A stretch of DNA of 64,000 bases from Paenibacillus nuruki (GTDB lineage: Bacteria; Bacillota; Bacilli; Paenibacillales; Paenibacillaceae), in contig NZ_MDER01000030.1 of NCBI RefSeq assembly GCF_001721045.1, forward strand, positions 206,861 through 270,860, given 5' to 3'. The notes beneath the pieces were generated by a model. It worked only from the letters and a program-made list of their open reading frames with translations, was not told the DNA's origin and ran no database searches. A program made the position numbers and the translations under genes. Every line of letters starts with the position of its first letter. Position 1 is the stretch's first letter. Shown in pieces: positions 9,435 to 18,182 of the stretch.

Positions 9435-10436
9435 ATGAAAAATATTTTGTTTATTAATACAGGCGGTACTATCTCTTCTTCAGGCGAACAAGGTGGGGGA
9501 CTTACACCCACTCAATCCGCAGAACATATCGTTGCCGCTGTACCTGAACTGAAAGATATTTGTACAATTGAAGCGATGACACTCATGAGCGTCGATAGTA
9601 CCAATATTCAACCTGAAGAATGGGTGACTATCGCGCAGACGGTACATGAACATTTGCCTCATTATGATGGGATTGTCATTGCGCATGGTACCGATACGAT
9701 GGCATATACAGCAAGTGCACTTAGTTTTATGTTAGGGGCACTCGATAAGCCTGTAGTCATTACAGGGTCGCAGGTGTCTGTACTGGCAGAGCATAGTGAT
9801 TCACGGATCAATATCAAAGATGCGTTCCGTACAGCAGCTACCGCATTATCTGGCGTGTTTGTCGTGTTCAATGGCAAAATTATTAACGGCGCTCGTGCTT
9901 CCAAAGTCAGAACCAAAAGTTACAATGCATTTGAAAGTATTAACCATCCCTATATCGGGTATCTGGAAGAAGATACGATTGTATATAATGAGATTCCTGA
10001 GAGTATTCGTCCAACCGGGCATGTATACAATGATCATTATTCACCGAATGTATTTTTGATCAAATTAATTCCGGGGATGCAACCAGATATTTTCGATGCG
10101 GTCAAAGCGTTAGGTTATAAAGGTATTATTGTCGAAGGGTTCGGTATGGGCGGTGTGCCTTTCAAAGAAATCAATCTGATCGACAAGATCGAAGAATTGG
10201 TCAAAAGCGGAATAAGTATCGTGGTTACCACTCAATGTCTGTATGAAGGTGGCGACCTGACGATCTATGAAGTCGGACAGAAAGTACTCGAAAAAGGCGT
10301 AATTCCTTGCTACGATATGACCACAGAAGCACTGACCACCAAAATGATGTGGGTACTGGGTCAGACCACCACTCCAGCTGAAGTAGAGCGCATGATGGCG
10401 ACCAATTATGTAGATGAAATTACAATTCCTCAATAA
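9435..10436 (+). CDS. ansA: Type I L-asparaginase
   Basis: 333 residues hydrolysing asparagine to aspartate and ammonia. Both active-site signatures are present: TGGTI at 9-13 and HGTDTM at 84-89, with the catalytic Thr residues in each. There is no signal peptide, which fits the cytoplasmic type I group. It lies 67 bases after mmuP with its own RBS (AAGGGA) and no terminator between, followed by a strong bidirectional terminator. Its presence in an S-methylmethionine operon is unusual; both are plant-derived nitrogen or sulfur sources. Confidence 0.92.
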   Translation: MKNILFINTGGTISSSGEQGGGLTPTQSAEHIVAAVPELKDICTIEAMTLMSVDSTNIQPEEWVTIAQTVHEHLPHYDGIVIAHGTDTMAYTASALSFMLGALDKPVVITGSQVSVLAEHSDSRINIKDAFRTAATALSGVFVVFNGKIINGARASKVRTKSYNAFESINHPYIGYLEEDTIVYNEIPESIRPTGHVYNDHYSPNVFLIKLIPGMQPDIFDAVKALGYKGIIVEGFGMGGVPFKEINLIDKIEELVKSGISIVVTTQCLYEGGDLTIYEVGQKVLEKGVIPCYDMTTEALTTKMMWVLGQTTTPAEVERMMATNYVDEITIPQ

Positions 10437-10450
10437 TATCAATATGTATA

Positions 10451-10492
10451 AAAAATACCTGCTTCCTTCTATTAAAGGAAACAGGTATTTTT
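10451..10492. terminator. Bidirectional terminator
   Basis: AAAAATACCTG (10451-10461) pairs with CAGGTATTTTT (10482-10492), with a further TTCCTT/AAGGAA stem inside. T-runs lie on both sides; it is shared by ansA and the leftward KGG gene. Confidence 0.9.
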
Positions 10493-10531
10493 CTATTCTA
10501 TAATCTTCTCACTTTACATCTGTAACGCAAA

Positions 10532-10882
10532 TCAGTCATCGTTACGTTGTTTCGCACGCGCTTCTCCGCCTTTGCGGCCTGCTTCTTCACGGCTCATTTT
10601 GCCATCGTTACCGTCGGAATCACTACGAGCTTCTCCACCCTTTTGCCCGATCTCTTGATAGAACTCTTTATCATGAGAATCTGAAGTAGCTTCTCCGCCT
10701 TTTTTACCGATTTCTTCATAGAACTCTTTGCCATGCGATTCCGAAGTGGCTTCTCCACCCTTTTGCCCAATCTCTTGATAAAATTCTTTGTCATGATTGT
10801 TAGAAGTGGCTTCTCCACCTTTGCGACCTGCTTCTTCACGACTCATGTTGTTGTTGTCGTTGTTGCTCTTGTTGTTTGCCAT
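10532..10882 (-). CDS. KGG-repeat general stress protein (GsiB-like)
   Basis: A 116-residue, very hydrophilic protein built from five copies of a (R/K)KGGEA motif. The middle ones are spaced by a 20-residue unit containing KEFYxEIGxKGGEATS. It begins and ends with the same MSREEAGRKGGEA block. This matches the KGG/GsiB family of desiccation or general stress proteins, thought to act as hydrophilins; no catalytic role is known. RBS GAGGAG 11 bases before ATG. The upstream promoter overlaps sigma-A and sigma-B-like elements. Confidence 0.85.
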   Translation of the reverse strand: MANNKSNNDNNNMSREEAGRKGGEATSNNHDKEFYQEIGQKGGEATSESHGKEFYEEIGKKGGEATSDSHDKEFYQEIGQKGGEARSDSDGNDGKMSREEAGRKGGEARAKQRNDD

Positions 10883-10930
10883 TTTCTAATTCACTCCTCT
10901 GAAATTTTTTAAGATATATGGTGCTACGAT

Positions 10931-10961
10931 ATTATATTAACCAGCTTATTTAATGTTAAAC
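10931..10961 (-). promoter_or_regulatory. Overlapping sigma-A and sigma-B-like promoter of the KGG gene
   Basis: On the minus strand, TTAACA (10954-10959) and TATAAT (10931-10936) are 17 bases apart, near consensus for sigma-A. Overlapping it is GTTTAA (10956-10961), then 13 bases, then GGTTAA, a partial match to the sigma-B pattern GTTTAA/GGGTAT. General stress control is inferred. Confidence 0.6.
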
Positions 10962-11133
10962 ATTGTATTTTATTCTTTTTATTGGTAAATAAATAAATGG
11001 ATATCATCAGCTTACTTGGTGACTATATACGACTAGAAATGCTGTGATATCAAGCTTTTATACATTATTATTAACCGGTTTTTTTGCACTGGTTTCAGTT
11101 TTTCCTCAAAAAAATAAAAAAATAATTCTTAAA

Positions 11134-12939
11134 TTATATTTTCGGTGGAAACCAGATGTGACGAAGGTCAACCCAACCCTGACTATTGAATGTAACACCA
11201 CGAACAGAAGGTAAATAGGTCGTCTGAAAAGGCTTTTCGTATAAAATGTGCAATTGATATTCTGAAAGTAACCGATCTTCAATGTGCTGAAAATATTGAG
11301 TACGTATTAACGGATCCGGTTGGCGCTGAATCTGTTCTAACAGTGTCTCAATATCAATAACCGTATGATGTTCTACATGACCTGCTAACGTGCGATATAG
11401 ATCAAATAGTCGCAATTGTTCATCTTGATCCCGTGTCAGTGAGAAGACAATTAGATCAGATTCCATCCGCACACTGCCTTTAAATTGCTCAACAGGTGTA
11501 GACACGACAGTACATTGATATCCAGCTTGCTGTAACGTATTTGCGATCCAGCGTGCATCTTTGCGATATTGTGGAATTGTCAAAATACGTAATGATGTAG
11601 TGGATATCTGCACTATCTTTTCTGGATTCAGTTCCGGTAGAAGGGCGGTAGGATTAGCACTACTTTGAAGAGTCCAAAGATCATCAGACAAGGAGGAGGA
11701 ACTATCGTTAGCGATTGGATGAGTGAGAGCTCCAGACTCTGTTTCACGTGCTAATTGTAGACACTGGCTAATATGAGCACGAATATGCGGATCACGAAGT
11801 AGTCCTTCTTTGCGCGTATTATACGTAACAAATTTGCGTACCGTGACCGGTGAATGCATCTGACTCCATGCGCCTTGTTCTGAGGACGATCTGGATGTAT
11901 GCTGATGCATCATATGAAAAGGAGATTGGCGATCTGGCTGTTCTAGTTGATCGGGTGCGACATTCCAAGGAATATGAATAATTTCTACTTGATCCAGATG
12001 CGCTCGCCCTTGAAAATGAGGCTTAAACACTTCCAGTACACAGTTATCTTTACTCATTTCGATCATACGAAAAGGACCTGTACCGCTTGGCTTCACACCA
12101 AATAATTCTTCTCCTCGTCGATTCAATCCGTTAGGCACAATAGCTGCCCGACTGGTACATAAAAAAGGCAAAAACAATTCGCTCGGTTGCTTCAAAATGA
12201 TCTGTACCGTGTTGTTGTTGAGCGCTCGCACCGATTCTATTTGTTTGGCGATAAAGCGATATAACATCGGTTGCGAAGTCTGTCTTAGTCGCTGAAAAGT
12301 ATAGACCACATCATCGGCTGTCATCATTTGCCCATGATGGAACATGACTTCTTTGCGGAGAAAAAACGTCCATTCTGTCCGTAATTCGTTGACCTCCCAA
12401 TCATGTGCCAGATGCGGAATAATCTGCTGTGTATGCGAAGCTTGCCGTACCAATCCATCAAAGATATGGCTAGAGACAAAAGACTCTGCCAGCAAATTCA
12501 TATACAGCGGATCAACGGTATGAATCTGTTGACGAATTGGCAAGCGCAACGTATCCACCTGACGATTACGTTGCATTTCTGAATGAGGGCCGAAATATCC
12601 AAACAACCAATCCTGCACTTTATTTTCCAATGTTGAAGATTGGGCATATTGACGGATCTCGGTTAAGGTCTGCTGAATATCTTTGCGCTGAATGGTCTGC
12701 ATCATAGACTCAATCGCAATTTCTTCGGGTTGAATTAAAAAGGTAAGTGTCGATCGTCGTCCGCGTCCACGTTGTGAATTCCACTTGATCCAACCTTGCT
12801 CTGCCATCCGTGTGATCAAATTTAGAGCATTACGATGTGTGCATTCAAAGGTTGTGGCTAACTCATCTAATGTGATCTGTACTTCGATATGTTGACCATA
12901 CTGCGAATGTAGCAACAAAAACTGATGATGTAATTTCAT
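11134..12939 (-). CDS. SgrR-family regulator with solute-binding domain
   Basis: 601 residues. An N-terminal SgrR-type winged helix (about 1-110, including TTFECTHRNALNLITRM and a basic SQRGRGRRS turn) is fused to a family-5 extracellular solute-binding-protein-like domain (about 150-480, DPLYMNLLAESFVSSHIFDG). In such regulators (SgrR, YbaE) the cytosolic binding domain senses a small ligand, sugar phosphate in the E. coli case. The start at 12939 follows AAGGAG by about 10 bases; the open frame continues to 13191 only through a structured repeat. No partner transporter is adjacent. Confidence 0.85.
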   Translation of the reverse strand: MKLHHQFLLLHSQYGQHIEVQITLDELATTFECTHRNALNLITRMAEQGWIKWNSQRGRGRRSTLTFLIQPEEIAIESMMQTIQRKDIQQTLTEIRQYAQSSTLENKVQDWLFGYFGPHSEMQRNRQVDTLRLPIRQQIHTVDPLYMNLLAESFVSSHIFDGLVRQASHTQQIIPHLAHDWEVNELRTEWTFFLRKEVMFHHGQMMTADDVVYTFQRLRQTSQPMLYRFIAKQIESVRALNNNTVQIILKQPSELFLPFLCTSRAAIVPNGLNRRGEELFGVKPSGTGPFRMIEMSKDNCVLEVFKPHFQGRAHLDQVEIIHIPWNVAPDQLEQPDRQSPFHMMHQHTSRSSSEQGAWSQMHSPVTVRKFVTYNTRKEGLLRDPHIRAHISQCLQLARETESGALTHPIANDSSSSLSDDLWTLQSSANPTALLPELNPEKIVQISTTSLRILTIPQYRKDARWIANTLQQAGYQCTVVSTPVEQFKGSVRMESDLIVFSLTRDQDEQLRLFDLYRTLAGHVEHHTVIDIETLLEQIQRQPDPLIRTQYFQHIEDRLLSEYQLHILYEKPFQTTYLPSVRGVTFNSQGWVDLRHIWFPPKI

Positions 12940-12974
12940 AGGGATAACACTCCTTGGGTTACATGCTGAAAGTA

Positions 12975-13096
12975 CGCTCCGTGAAAGGAATCGTCCTGCC
13001 GATCGCTGTTGTAGCCGGATTTTTTGAACAACCGCTCCAGCGGTCAAAATCCGTTTACAAAGGCGAGCGCTTCGCTTCTTACAGACGATTCCTTTC
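12975..13096. repeat. Structured intergenic repeat, element A
   Basis: A nested fold. Stem 1 is GAAAGGAATCGTC (12983-12995) with GACGATTCCTTTC (13084-13096), 13 bp perfect. TCGC (13003-13006) pairs with GCGA (13063-13066). Stem 2 is CGGATTTT (13016-13023) with AAAATCCG (13046-13053). The tip is CCGC/GCGG. It shares its single-strand motifs (CGCTCC, TGCCG, TCGCTG, CAAAGGCGA, CAGA) with element B at 25926-26045, while the stems differ. It lies 36 bases upstream of the SgrR-type gene. Confidence 0.75.
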
Positions 13097-13144
13097 CCCC
13101 CCTGCCCACCCGAATGATTGTACATTGGGGTGGGCAGGGGGGAA
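13094..13144. repeat. Very GC-rich long hairpin beside element A
   Basis: A C-rich arm (13094-13111, CCCCCCC then TGCCCACCC) pairs with GGGTGGGCAGGGGGGAA (13128-13144), about 17 bp with one extra C. It is extreme for this AT-rich region. It could be a transcript stabiliser, a terminator or part of the mobile repeat; the role is unknown. Confidence 0.75.
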
Positions 13145-13572
13145 CTTTTAAAAGCACGAGGGAGAATAATTACATTAAGAATAGTAAGCACATTATGAAG
13201 GAATAGGTACTTTTAGAGATTTAGGATTAGCATTTTATTTTTAGGATTTAAGTGTTTCTGAATATATATGGATGTACGAATGGGCGATTTATTTAGTCAT
13301 TAATTTATAAATAGAACGATATTGAAATAAAATAGGAAATTTTATAGAATTATTCTTCTCTTTATCTTCGTATTTTATCATCTACAATAAATATAACAAC
13401 AGGGCTATCTCATCTTATAAAAAGGGCTAGAGGAATAGATAGATGATAGGAGCAACAAAAAACACATAACGAAACATTACAGAACATCATAGAACATAAC
13501 GGGGTTGCTAGTAAGCTAACAAATGACAAACTGTGGAGCGCAAGGCTATTGCTCCAAAAAAGGAGATTTAAC
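13145..13572. other. AT-rich spacer before the DUF4173 gene
   Basis: About 430 bases of AT-rich DNA without a credible gene. It should hold the promoters of both divergent genes, but no clean -35/-10 pair was identified. Only the RBS of the following gene is clear. Confidence 0.35.
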
Positions 13573-15153
13573 ATGTATGAGAAATTGATTGTGGCGAAGC
13601 ATCGGACTTGGATAGCATTACTTAGTGCTTTGGGGCTTGCTACAGTGCATCAGTATTTATTTTATGGACATCAGCTAGGGATTTCGTATCCAGTCTTTAT
13701 TATTTTGTTTTACTTGTATATGTATACTTATGCAGGCGATAAATTACGGCAAGGGGCATGGTTTAGCCGTTTTTCGATGACGGTGATTATTTTGCTGTCT
13801 TTGACGTATGGATTATTTACGAATCCGGTCTTTATGGTGCTGAACGCATTGATGATACCCGGTCTGATCTTTCTTCATCTAGCGTATATGCTTAGTCATC
13901 GTCGATTAACATGGTATCAACCGATGCTGATTGTTGATGCACTGGATCATCTAATTCCGCAATCGGTAAGACATTGGATCACCCCTTTTCGAATACTCAA
14001 AAATGTCGCTACAAGCAAAATGGAAAATGAAAAAAAGAAAATGTTCACCAAGATCCTAATCGGTCTGGTGATCGCATTACCGTTACTTTTGATTATTATC
14101 AGTCTGCTAACATCCGCTGATCGCATTTTTGGTGATCTATTATCAACATTACCGAACTGGATCGATAGCTTGTCTTTTGGTGAAGGAAGTTTCCGTTTAC
14201 TCTGGATTGTTATTGGTGGGTTTATCTTTTTCGGATATTTATGGGGGTTTGTTCAACCTCATCTGTATCCACCTGTAGCGAATTACAGACCATATCCTTT
14301 ACCTGCTTCAGCCGCTACTCCAACAGGGGCAGTTCTATCGACACCGACCGTATACGGGCCTCAACCGCTGTCTGCGTATCCTTCGGTTCAGCGTAAGCCT
14401 GTACGTATTGATCCTATTATTATGGCAACGATATTGATCTTGATTAATATCGTGTATGTGCTGTTTGTAGTGATCCAATTCTCGTATTTATTTGGCGCAG
14501 GACAAGGGCAGATTCCTGATGGAAGTTCGTATGCAGAATATGCTCGTAGTGGATTTGTCGAATTGGTGATGGTCACTTCGCTCAATTTTATAATTATGGT
14601 ATGTGTACTGCTCTATATGGCAGAAAGTCATCGCATTTTGCGTCATATCAACAATAGTATGTTGTACATTTTGGTTATTTGCTCTGGAGTGATGTTATAT
14701 TCAGCCTTTACTCGTCTTATTGTATATGAACAAGCGTATGGATATACGTATATACGGTTTCTTGTTCATGCGTTTATGATCTTTCTCGGGGTACTGTTGT
14801 TGGTGGCTGGTCTGCGTATTTATTGGAAAAAGCTACCGCTTGCTAAATGCTATATCGTGCTTGCGCTTACTGCTTATGTCGTAGTCAATTATGTAGGCAT
14901 GGATCGAATCATCGCTGTTCAGAATCTAGATCGGTATGAGCAGACAGGGCAGATTGATTTCGAATATCTAAATGGACTATCCAGTGATGCGATTCCTGTA
15001 TTGTTACAGCGAGGAGCTACATTATTACCTGAGACGTATCAGACATTCCGTCAGGATAAAGCTTATTTATTTGAAAAAGAACAATCATGGCAATCCATTA
15101 ATTGGGCAGACTATCGGGCGATACGTGCACTTCGTAACGATGTACATTCATAA
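13573..15153 (+). CDS. DUF4173/DUF4153-type polytopic membrane protein
   Basis: 526 residues with about ten membrane segments and a Pro/Ala-rich cytosolic or external loop near residues 230-280. The C-terminal GMDRIIAVQNLDRYEQTG is typical of the DUF4173 family. Function unknown; relatives occur near sensor systems. The start at 13573 is preferred over 13549 because AAAAGGAG precedes it by 7 bases. It is followed 36 bases later by a small gene in the same direction, so the two probably form an operon. Confidence 0.8.
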   Translation: MYEKLIVAKHRTWIALLSALGLATVHQYLFYGHQLGISYPVFIILFYLYMYTYAGDKLRQGAWFSRFSMTVIILLSLTYGLFTNPVFMVLNALMIPGLIFLHLAYMLSHRRLTWYQPMLIVDALDHLIPQSVRHWITPFRILKNVATSKMENEKKKMFTKILIGLVIALPLLLIIISLLTSADRIFGDLLSTLPNWIDSLSFGEGSFRLLWIVIGGFIFFGYLWGFVQPHLYPPVANYRPYPLPASAATPTGAVLSTPTVYGPQPLSAYPSVQRKPVRIDPIIMATILILINIVYVLFVVIQFSYLFGAGQGQIPDGSSYAEYARSGFVELVMVTSLNFIIMVCVLLYMAESHRILRHINNSMLYILVICSGVMLYSAFTRLIVYEQAYGYTYIRFLVHAFMIFLGVLLLVAGLRIYWKKLPLAKCYIVLALTAYVVVNYVGMDRIIAVQNLDRYEQTGQIDFEYLNGLSSDAIPVLLQRGATLLPETYQTFRQDKAYLFEKEQSWQSINWADYRAIRALRNDVHS

Positions 15154-15189
15154 ATTTAATATAGAACAGAACAAAAGGAGCCGAATAAC

Positions 15190-15483
15190 ATGGTGACTCA
15201 AGCATTGATCGAATGGAATATAGATCCGACGTCGTTGCCACAGCAGAAATGGTTAACTGATCAACAACTTAATCTCGATCTATCGCATACAAAAGTCGAT
15301 CTTACAGAAGAAGGATGGACAATTCAGATACGTATTACCGAATCGCTACCTGATTCATGGGATACGTATGCAGAAGTCCAGTTTCTTACTGATCCTGATG
15401 ATCCTTTAGAAGAAGGGTTTACCTTTTTATTATGGGCAGGTTCATATGTTGCTGATGTGACGATTGTCGGTATAACACATTAA
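15190..15483 (+). CDS. Small acidic protein of unknown function
   Basis: 97 residues, acidic, with alternating polar and hydrophobic segments suggesting a beta-sandwich (VDLTEEGWTIQIRITES, then GFTFLLWAGSYVADVTIVG). No signal peptide or membrane helix. RBS AAAAGGAG. It follows the DUF4173 gene and precedes a strong terminator. I do not recognise the family. Confidence 0.65.
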   Translation: MVTQALIEWNIDPTSLPQQKWLTDQQLNLDLSHTKVDLTEEGWTIQIRITESLPDSWDTYAEVQFLTDPDDPLEEGFTFLLWAGSYVADVTIVGITH

Positions 15484-15493
15484 TAGATCACGT

Positions 15494-15530
15494 CCAAAAA
15501 GCTCTCCAGAGAATAAGGAGAGCTTTTTGG
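15494..15530 (+). terminator. Terminator
   Basis: CCAAAAAGCTCTCC (15494-15507) pairs with GGAGAGCTTTTTGG (15517-15530), a perfect 14-bp stem. Confidence 0.9.
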
Positions 15531-15615
15531 TATGTCTGGTTCTAATGTTATATCAAAATATATATCTATAGTATAAGTCTAATTTTGGGCTTAAGGAGCA
15601 CATAGTAGAACTGAT

Positions 15616-16305
15616 TTAACTTTGCTGTTGAGTGGGAGCTAGTGCAATCTCACGAATATTAATACTTTGTGGCTGGCTAAATGCAAAATAGATCGTATCT
15701 GCAATCGTTTGAGGCATTAAGTTAAGTTTGGCTTTCTCGCCTGTGGTCTGATCGTTCCATTCAGTCTCAATCAATCCTGGAGAGATCGTTACAACACGTA
15801 CATTGTGCGGAGCTACTTCTTCACGTACATTTTCACTAATTGAATGAACAGCAAATTTAGTCCCACCATAAGCGACATGATCTGTAAATGTTTTTTTACC
15901 TGCTATTGAGCTGATATTGATAATCGTACCAGACTTTTGTTCGATCATAGACGGTAGTACTGCCTGCATACCGTTAAGAAGTCCAATCACATTCGTATTG
16001 TACATTTCTTGCCATTCAGCAGGATCTTGAGTCGTAATATCTCCAAGCAACATCCGACCTGCATTATTCACTATTCCTTTGACAGGTCCAAAATGTTCTT
16101 CAGCTTCAGCAATCGCTTGATCGAGTGCCGGACGATCTGTAATATCAATAATCGCTTTCATCACCTGACGACCAGCAAAAGCTTTTAAACGGTCTTCCCG
16201 GCGAGAAAGTAACAACACATTATGTCCTTTAGCAATAAAAAGTTGAGCCGTGGCTTCTCCTATACTTGACGATGCACCTGTAATGACAACGAATCCTGTT
16301 TTCAT
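15616..16305 (-). CDS. Short-chain dehydrogenase/reductase
   Basis: A 229-residue classical SDR. The nucleotide-binding GASSSIG is at 10-16, NNAG at 80-83, and the catalytic Ser at 132-133 with Y146-x3-K150 completes the set. An oxidoreductase using NAD(P); the substrate is unknown. RBS AAAGGAG 11 bases before ATG. Single leftward gene divergent from the GNAT gene. Confidence 0.88.
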   Translation of the reverse strand: MKTGFVVITGASSSIGEATAQLFIAKGHNVLLLSRREDRLKAFAGRQVMKAIIDITDRPALDQAIAEAEEHFGPVKGIVNNAGRMLLGDITTQDPAEWQEMYNTNVIGLLNGMQAVLPSMIEQKSGTIINISSIAGKKTFTDHVAYGGTKFAVHSISENVREEVAPHNVRVVTISPGLIETEWNDQTTGEKAKLNLMPQTIADTIYFAFSQPQSINIREIALAPTQQQS

Positions 16306-16533
16306 AATTCAATAAACTCCTTTATTGATATGAGATAGTGGAAGGGAATACGTCAACATTATCATGTCTATATAAGAAGCACAGTGAGAAAGCTTATACT
16401 TTGAAAAGAATATTTTAAAATAAATAATAATATCTTTTTAAGGTTTGAAAAGGGGATTTCAAGTCTTTCTCATCCGGTTTGTATGGTATAGTGTGCTTAA
16501 GTCATGAAGCAACATTGGCAGGAGGATTTGAAA

Positions 16534-17382
16534 ATGTGGCAAGTATTTGATCCGGATGATGAGGTATTGAAGCAAGAGTTTTTTCTGGCAGATGAGGTTC
16601 CTTACAATCTGATTCATCATATTATTGATTCACCTGAGGCTATGCTGCTCAAAACAGAAGATCATCGGGCGATATTTGCTCAGTCACCCGGTCATAATGC
16701 ATGGTTATGGATTTCTCCTATACCTGCAATACAAGCCAGACGTCTATTAATACAGGAATTAGTTCATCATTTATATCGCAATCAGCATCCTGTTCTCTGC
16801 GGAATTACTGGAGATCCAGCGGTTGCTGAATTATTCGCAGCATCGTATCAAGATGTGAATAAGATCTATAGCCGTTTTCATGCTAGTATTGAGTCACATA
16901 GTTGTATCAAAGTCAGATCGCTTAGTCATATTGCTGGTGAAATGATCAAGCCTGCTTTTGAGCATATAGATGTGATTGCACAATATATGTGCGAATTTGC
17001 AGATGAAGAATTCGGTGTTGAGATTGCAGCCAAAGATTATGCACATGCAGCGGCTCGTGCAGTAGGAAGTGGAAATACATACTTGTGGATAGTCGATGGG
17101 CAACCTGTGGCTACTGCAAGTATTGCGCATCGTTCTCCTCGTTATGCACGAATTAATGGTGTCTATACGCCACCTCATCATAGAGATCAAGGTTATGCCG
17201 AAGCGATTATTGCAGCGATATGCGGTGTACTGCATGAAGAGGGAAGACGAGCGATGTTATATACAGATCAGACGCAAGTTTCTTCGAATCAGACCTATGG
17301 TAATGTTGGCTTTGCGATCAAAGGAAAAGTGATTGATATTCGCTTTCGCGATGTGTTAGATCCTCCTTTAATCTCAAAATAA
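16534..17382 (+). CDS. GNAT-family N-acetyltransferase
   Basis: 282 residues with a C-terminal GNAT/FR47-like domain. The acetyl-CoA-binding motif A reads GVYTPPHHRDQGYAEAIIAA near residue 210-230 and is followed by SSNQTYGNVGF. The N-terminal half is a divergent GNAT-like region. Substrate unknown. The start at 16534 follows AGGAGG by 8 bases; an ATG at 16504 has no RBS. Convergent with the next gene through a shared terminator. Confidence 0.82.
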   Translation: MWQVFDPDDEVLKQEFFLADEVPYNLIHHIIDSPEAMLLKTEDHRAIFAQSPGHNAWLWISPIPAIQARRLLIQELVHHLYRNQHPVLCGITGDPAVAELFAASYQDVNKIYSRFHASIESHSCIKVRSLSHIAGEMIKPAFEHIDVIAQYMCEFADEEFGVEIAAKDYAHAAARAVGSGNTYLWIVDGQPVATASIAHRSPRYARINGVYTPPHHRDQGYAEAIIAAICGVLHEEGRRAMLYTDQTQVSSNQTYGNVGFAIKGKVIDIRFRDVLDPPLISK

Positions 17383-17409
17383 ACATGCTTTTCTTATAGC
17401 AATAGTGTC

Positions 17410-17455
17410 AAATAACCTGCAACCCCTTCTTTTTAGAGGGCTACAGGTTATTTTC
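17410..17455. terminator. Bidirectional terminator
   Basis: AAATAACCTG (17410-17419) pairs with CAGGTTATTT (17444-17453), and an inner ACCC/GGG pairing supports it. Confidence 0.8.
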
Positions 17456-17481
17456 GGTAGGCATTATCCTGTTGGACTAGA

Positions 17482-18132
17482 TCACAGCGATTGTGGTTCT
17501 AGCACAAGTTCATCTATTAATTTGCCTTTAAATACTTTCAGATACTGATATTGTCCGTTAATACATAGCTTCAATAATCCATTATCAAAGTCAGTATGCA
17601 TGTCTTTGAAAAAGATACCTTCGATCACGATCGGTCGACCATGTGTCTCATAGGCGATTTCATAGCCGCGTGGGGTCTGAACGACTTCTACATCTACACC
17701 TTCTTCATGCGTTTCTTCTAACTGCGCTTGCATCCGCTGTACGGCTACAATATGTAGATCAATCGCTCCCAACTTTTCCAATAGATCATTCACGATAGAA
17801 CCTTTCATGATTTCTTGCCAGCGTGTTTGAGCAGATTGTCCAATAATCAATTGCGTCACATCATGCTTTTGAGCAGTTGAAGCAATAATATCAGCAGCTT
17901 CTTGTCCATGACTTTCTAAAAGTACAAATGTACCTCCTGCTTCTTCGGTCAATTTGCGCCATGCCTCTATATATTTCTCTTCTTGCTGATCCATCTCATC
18001 GATCGGGTGATCAATCACACTGAGTACACAGAGTGGAGACTGAATCAATTGAGATAAATGAATACCACGCCTGATCAATCGTTCTCCATTGGGCCCATAA
18101 TACACACACACCATAATTTTTTCAGAATTCAA
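17482..18132 (-). CDS. KdpD-like universal stress protein domain protein
   Basis: About 216 residues. The first half resembles the USP domain of KdpD sensor kinases (MVCVYYGPNGERLIRRG, and LIIGQSAQTRWQEIMKGSI as the nucleotide-binding region); the second half is an unassigned beta-rich tail. There is no kinase module, so it may be a stand-alone K+/stress signalling or nucleotide-binding protein. Start choice: TTG at 18132 sits 10 bases after AAAGGAG, while the GTG at 18141 is too close to it. It is followed by a c-di-AMP riboswitch unit in divergent orientation, which fits potassium or turgor physiology (inference). Confidence 0.7.
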   Translation of the reverse strand: MNSEKIMVCVYYGPNGERLIRRGIHLSQLIQSPLCVLSVIDHPIDEMDQQEEKYIEAWRKLTEEAGGTFVLLESHGQEAADIIASTAQKHDVTQLIIGQSAQTRWQEIMKGSIVNDLLEKLGAIDLHIVAVQRMQAQLEETHEEGVDVEVVQTPRGYEIAYETHGRPIVIEGIFFKDMHTDFDNGLLKLCINGQYQYLKVFKGKLIDELVLEPQSL

Positions 18133-18182
18133 GAAAGGCACACTCCTTTATTTCGTAGTTATGATCCATTAACCAGAATTGT

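Noticed and set aside
10611..10831. CRISPR-like regular repeats
   Set aside because: The regular spacing is coding repeat of the KGG protein, not palindromic repeats with unique spacers.
10594..10839. Second leftward frame inside the KGG gene
   Set aside because: It is a frame-shifted shadow kept open by the 60-base tandem repeats; the product is a Lys/Met-rich artefact.
12954..13206. Short rightward open frames at 12954-13151 and 13024-13206, and the upstream extension of the SgrR-type frame to 13191
   Set aside because: They run through the structured element A and the GC hairpin, have no RBS, and their products look like translated repeats.
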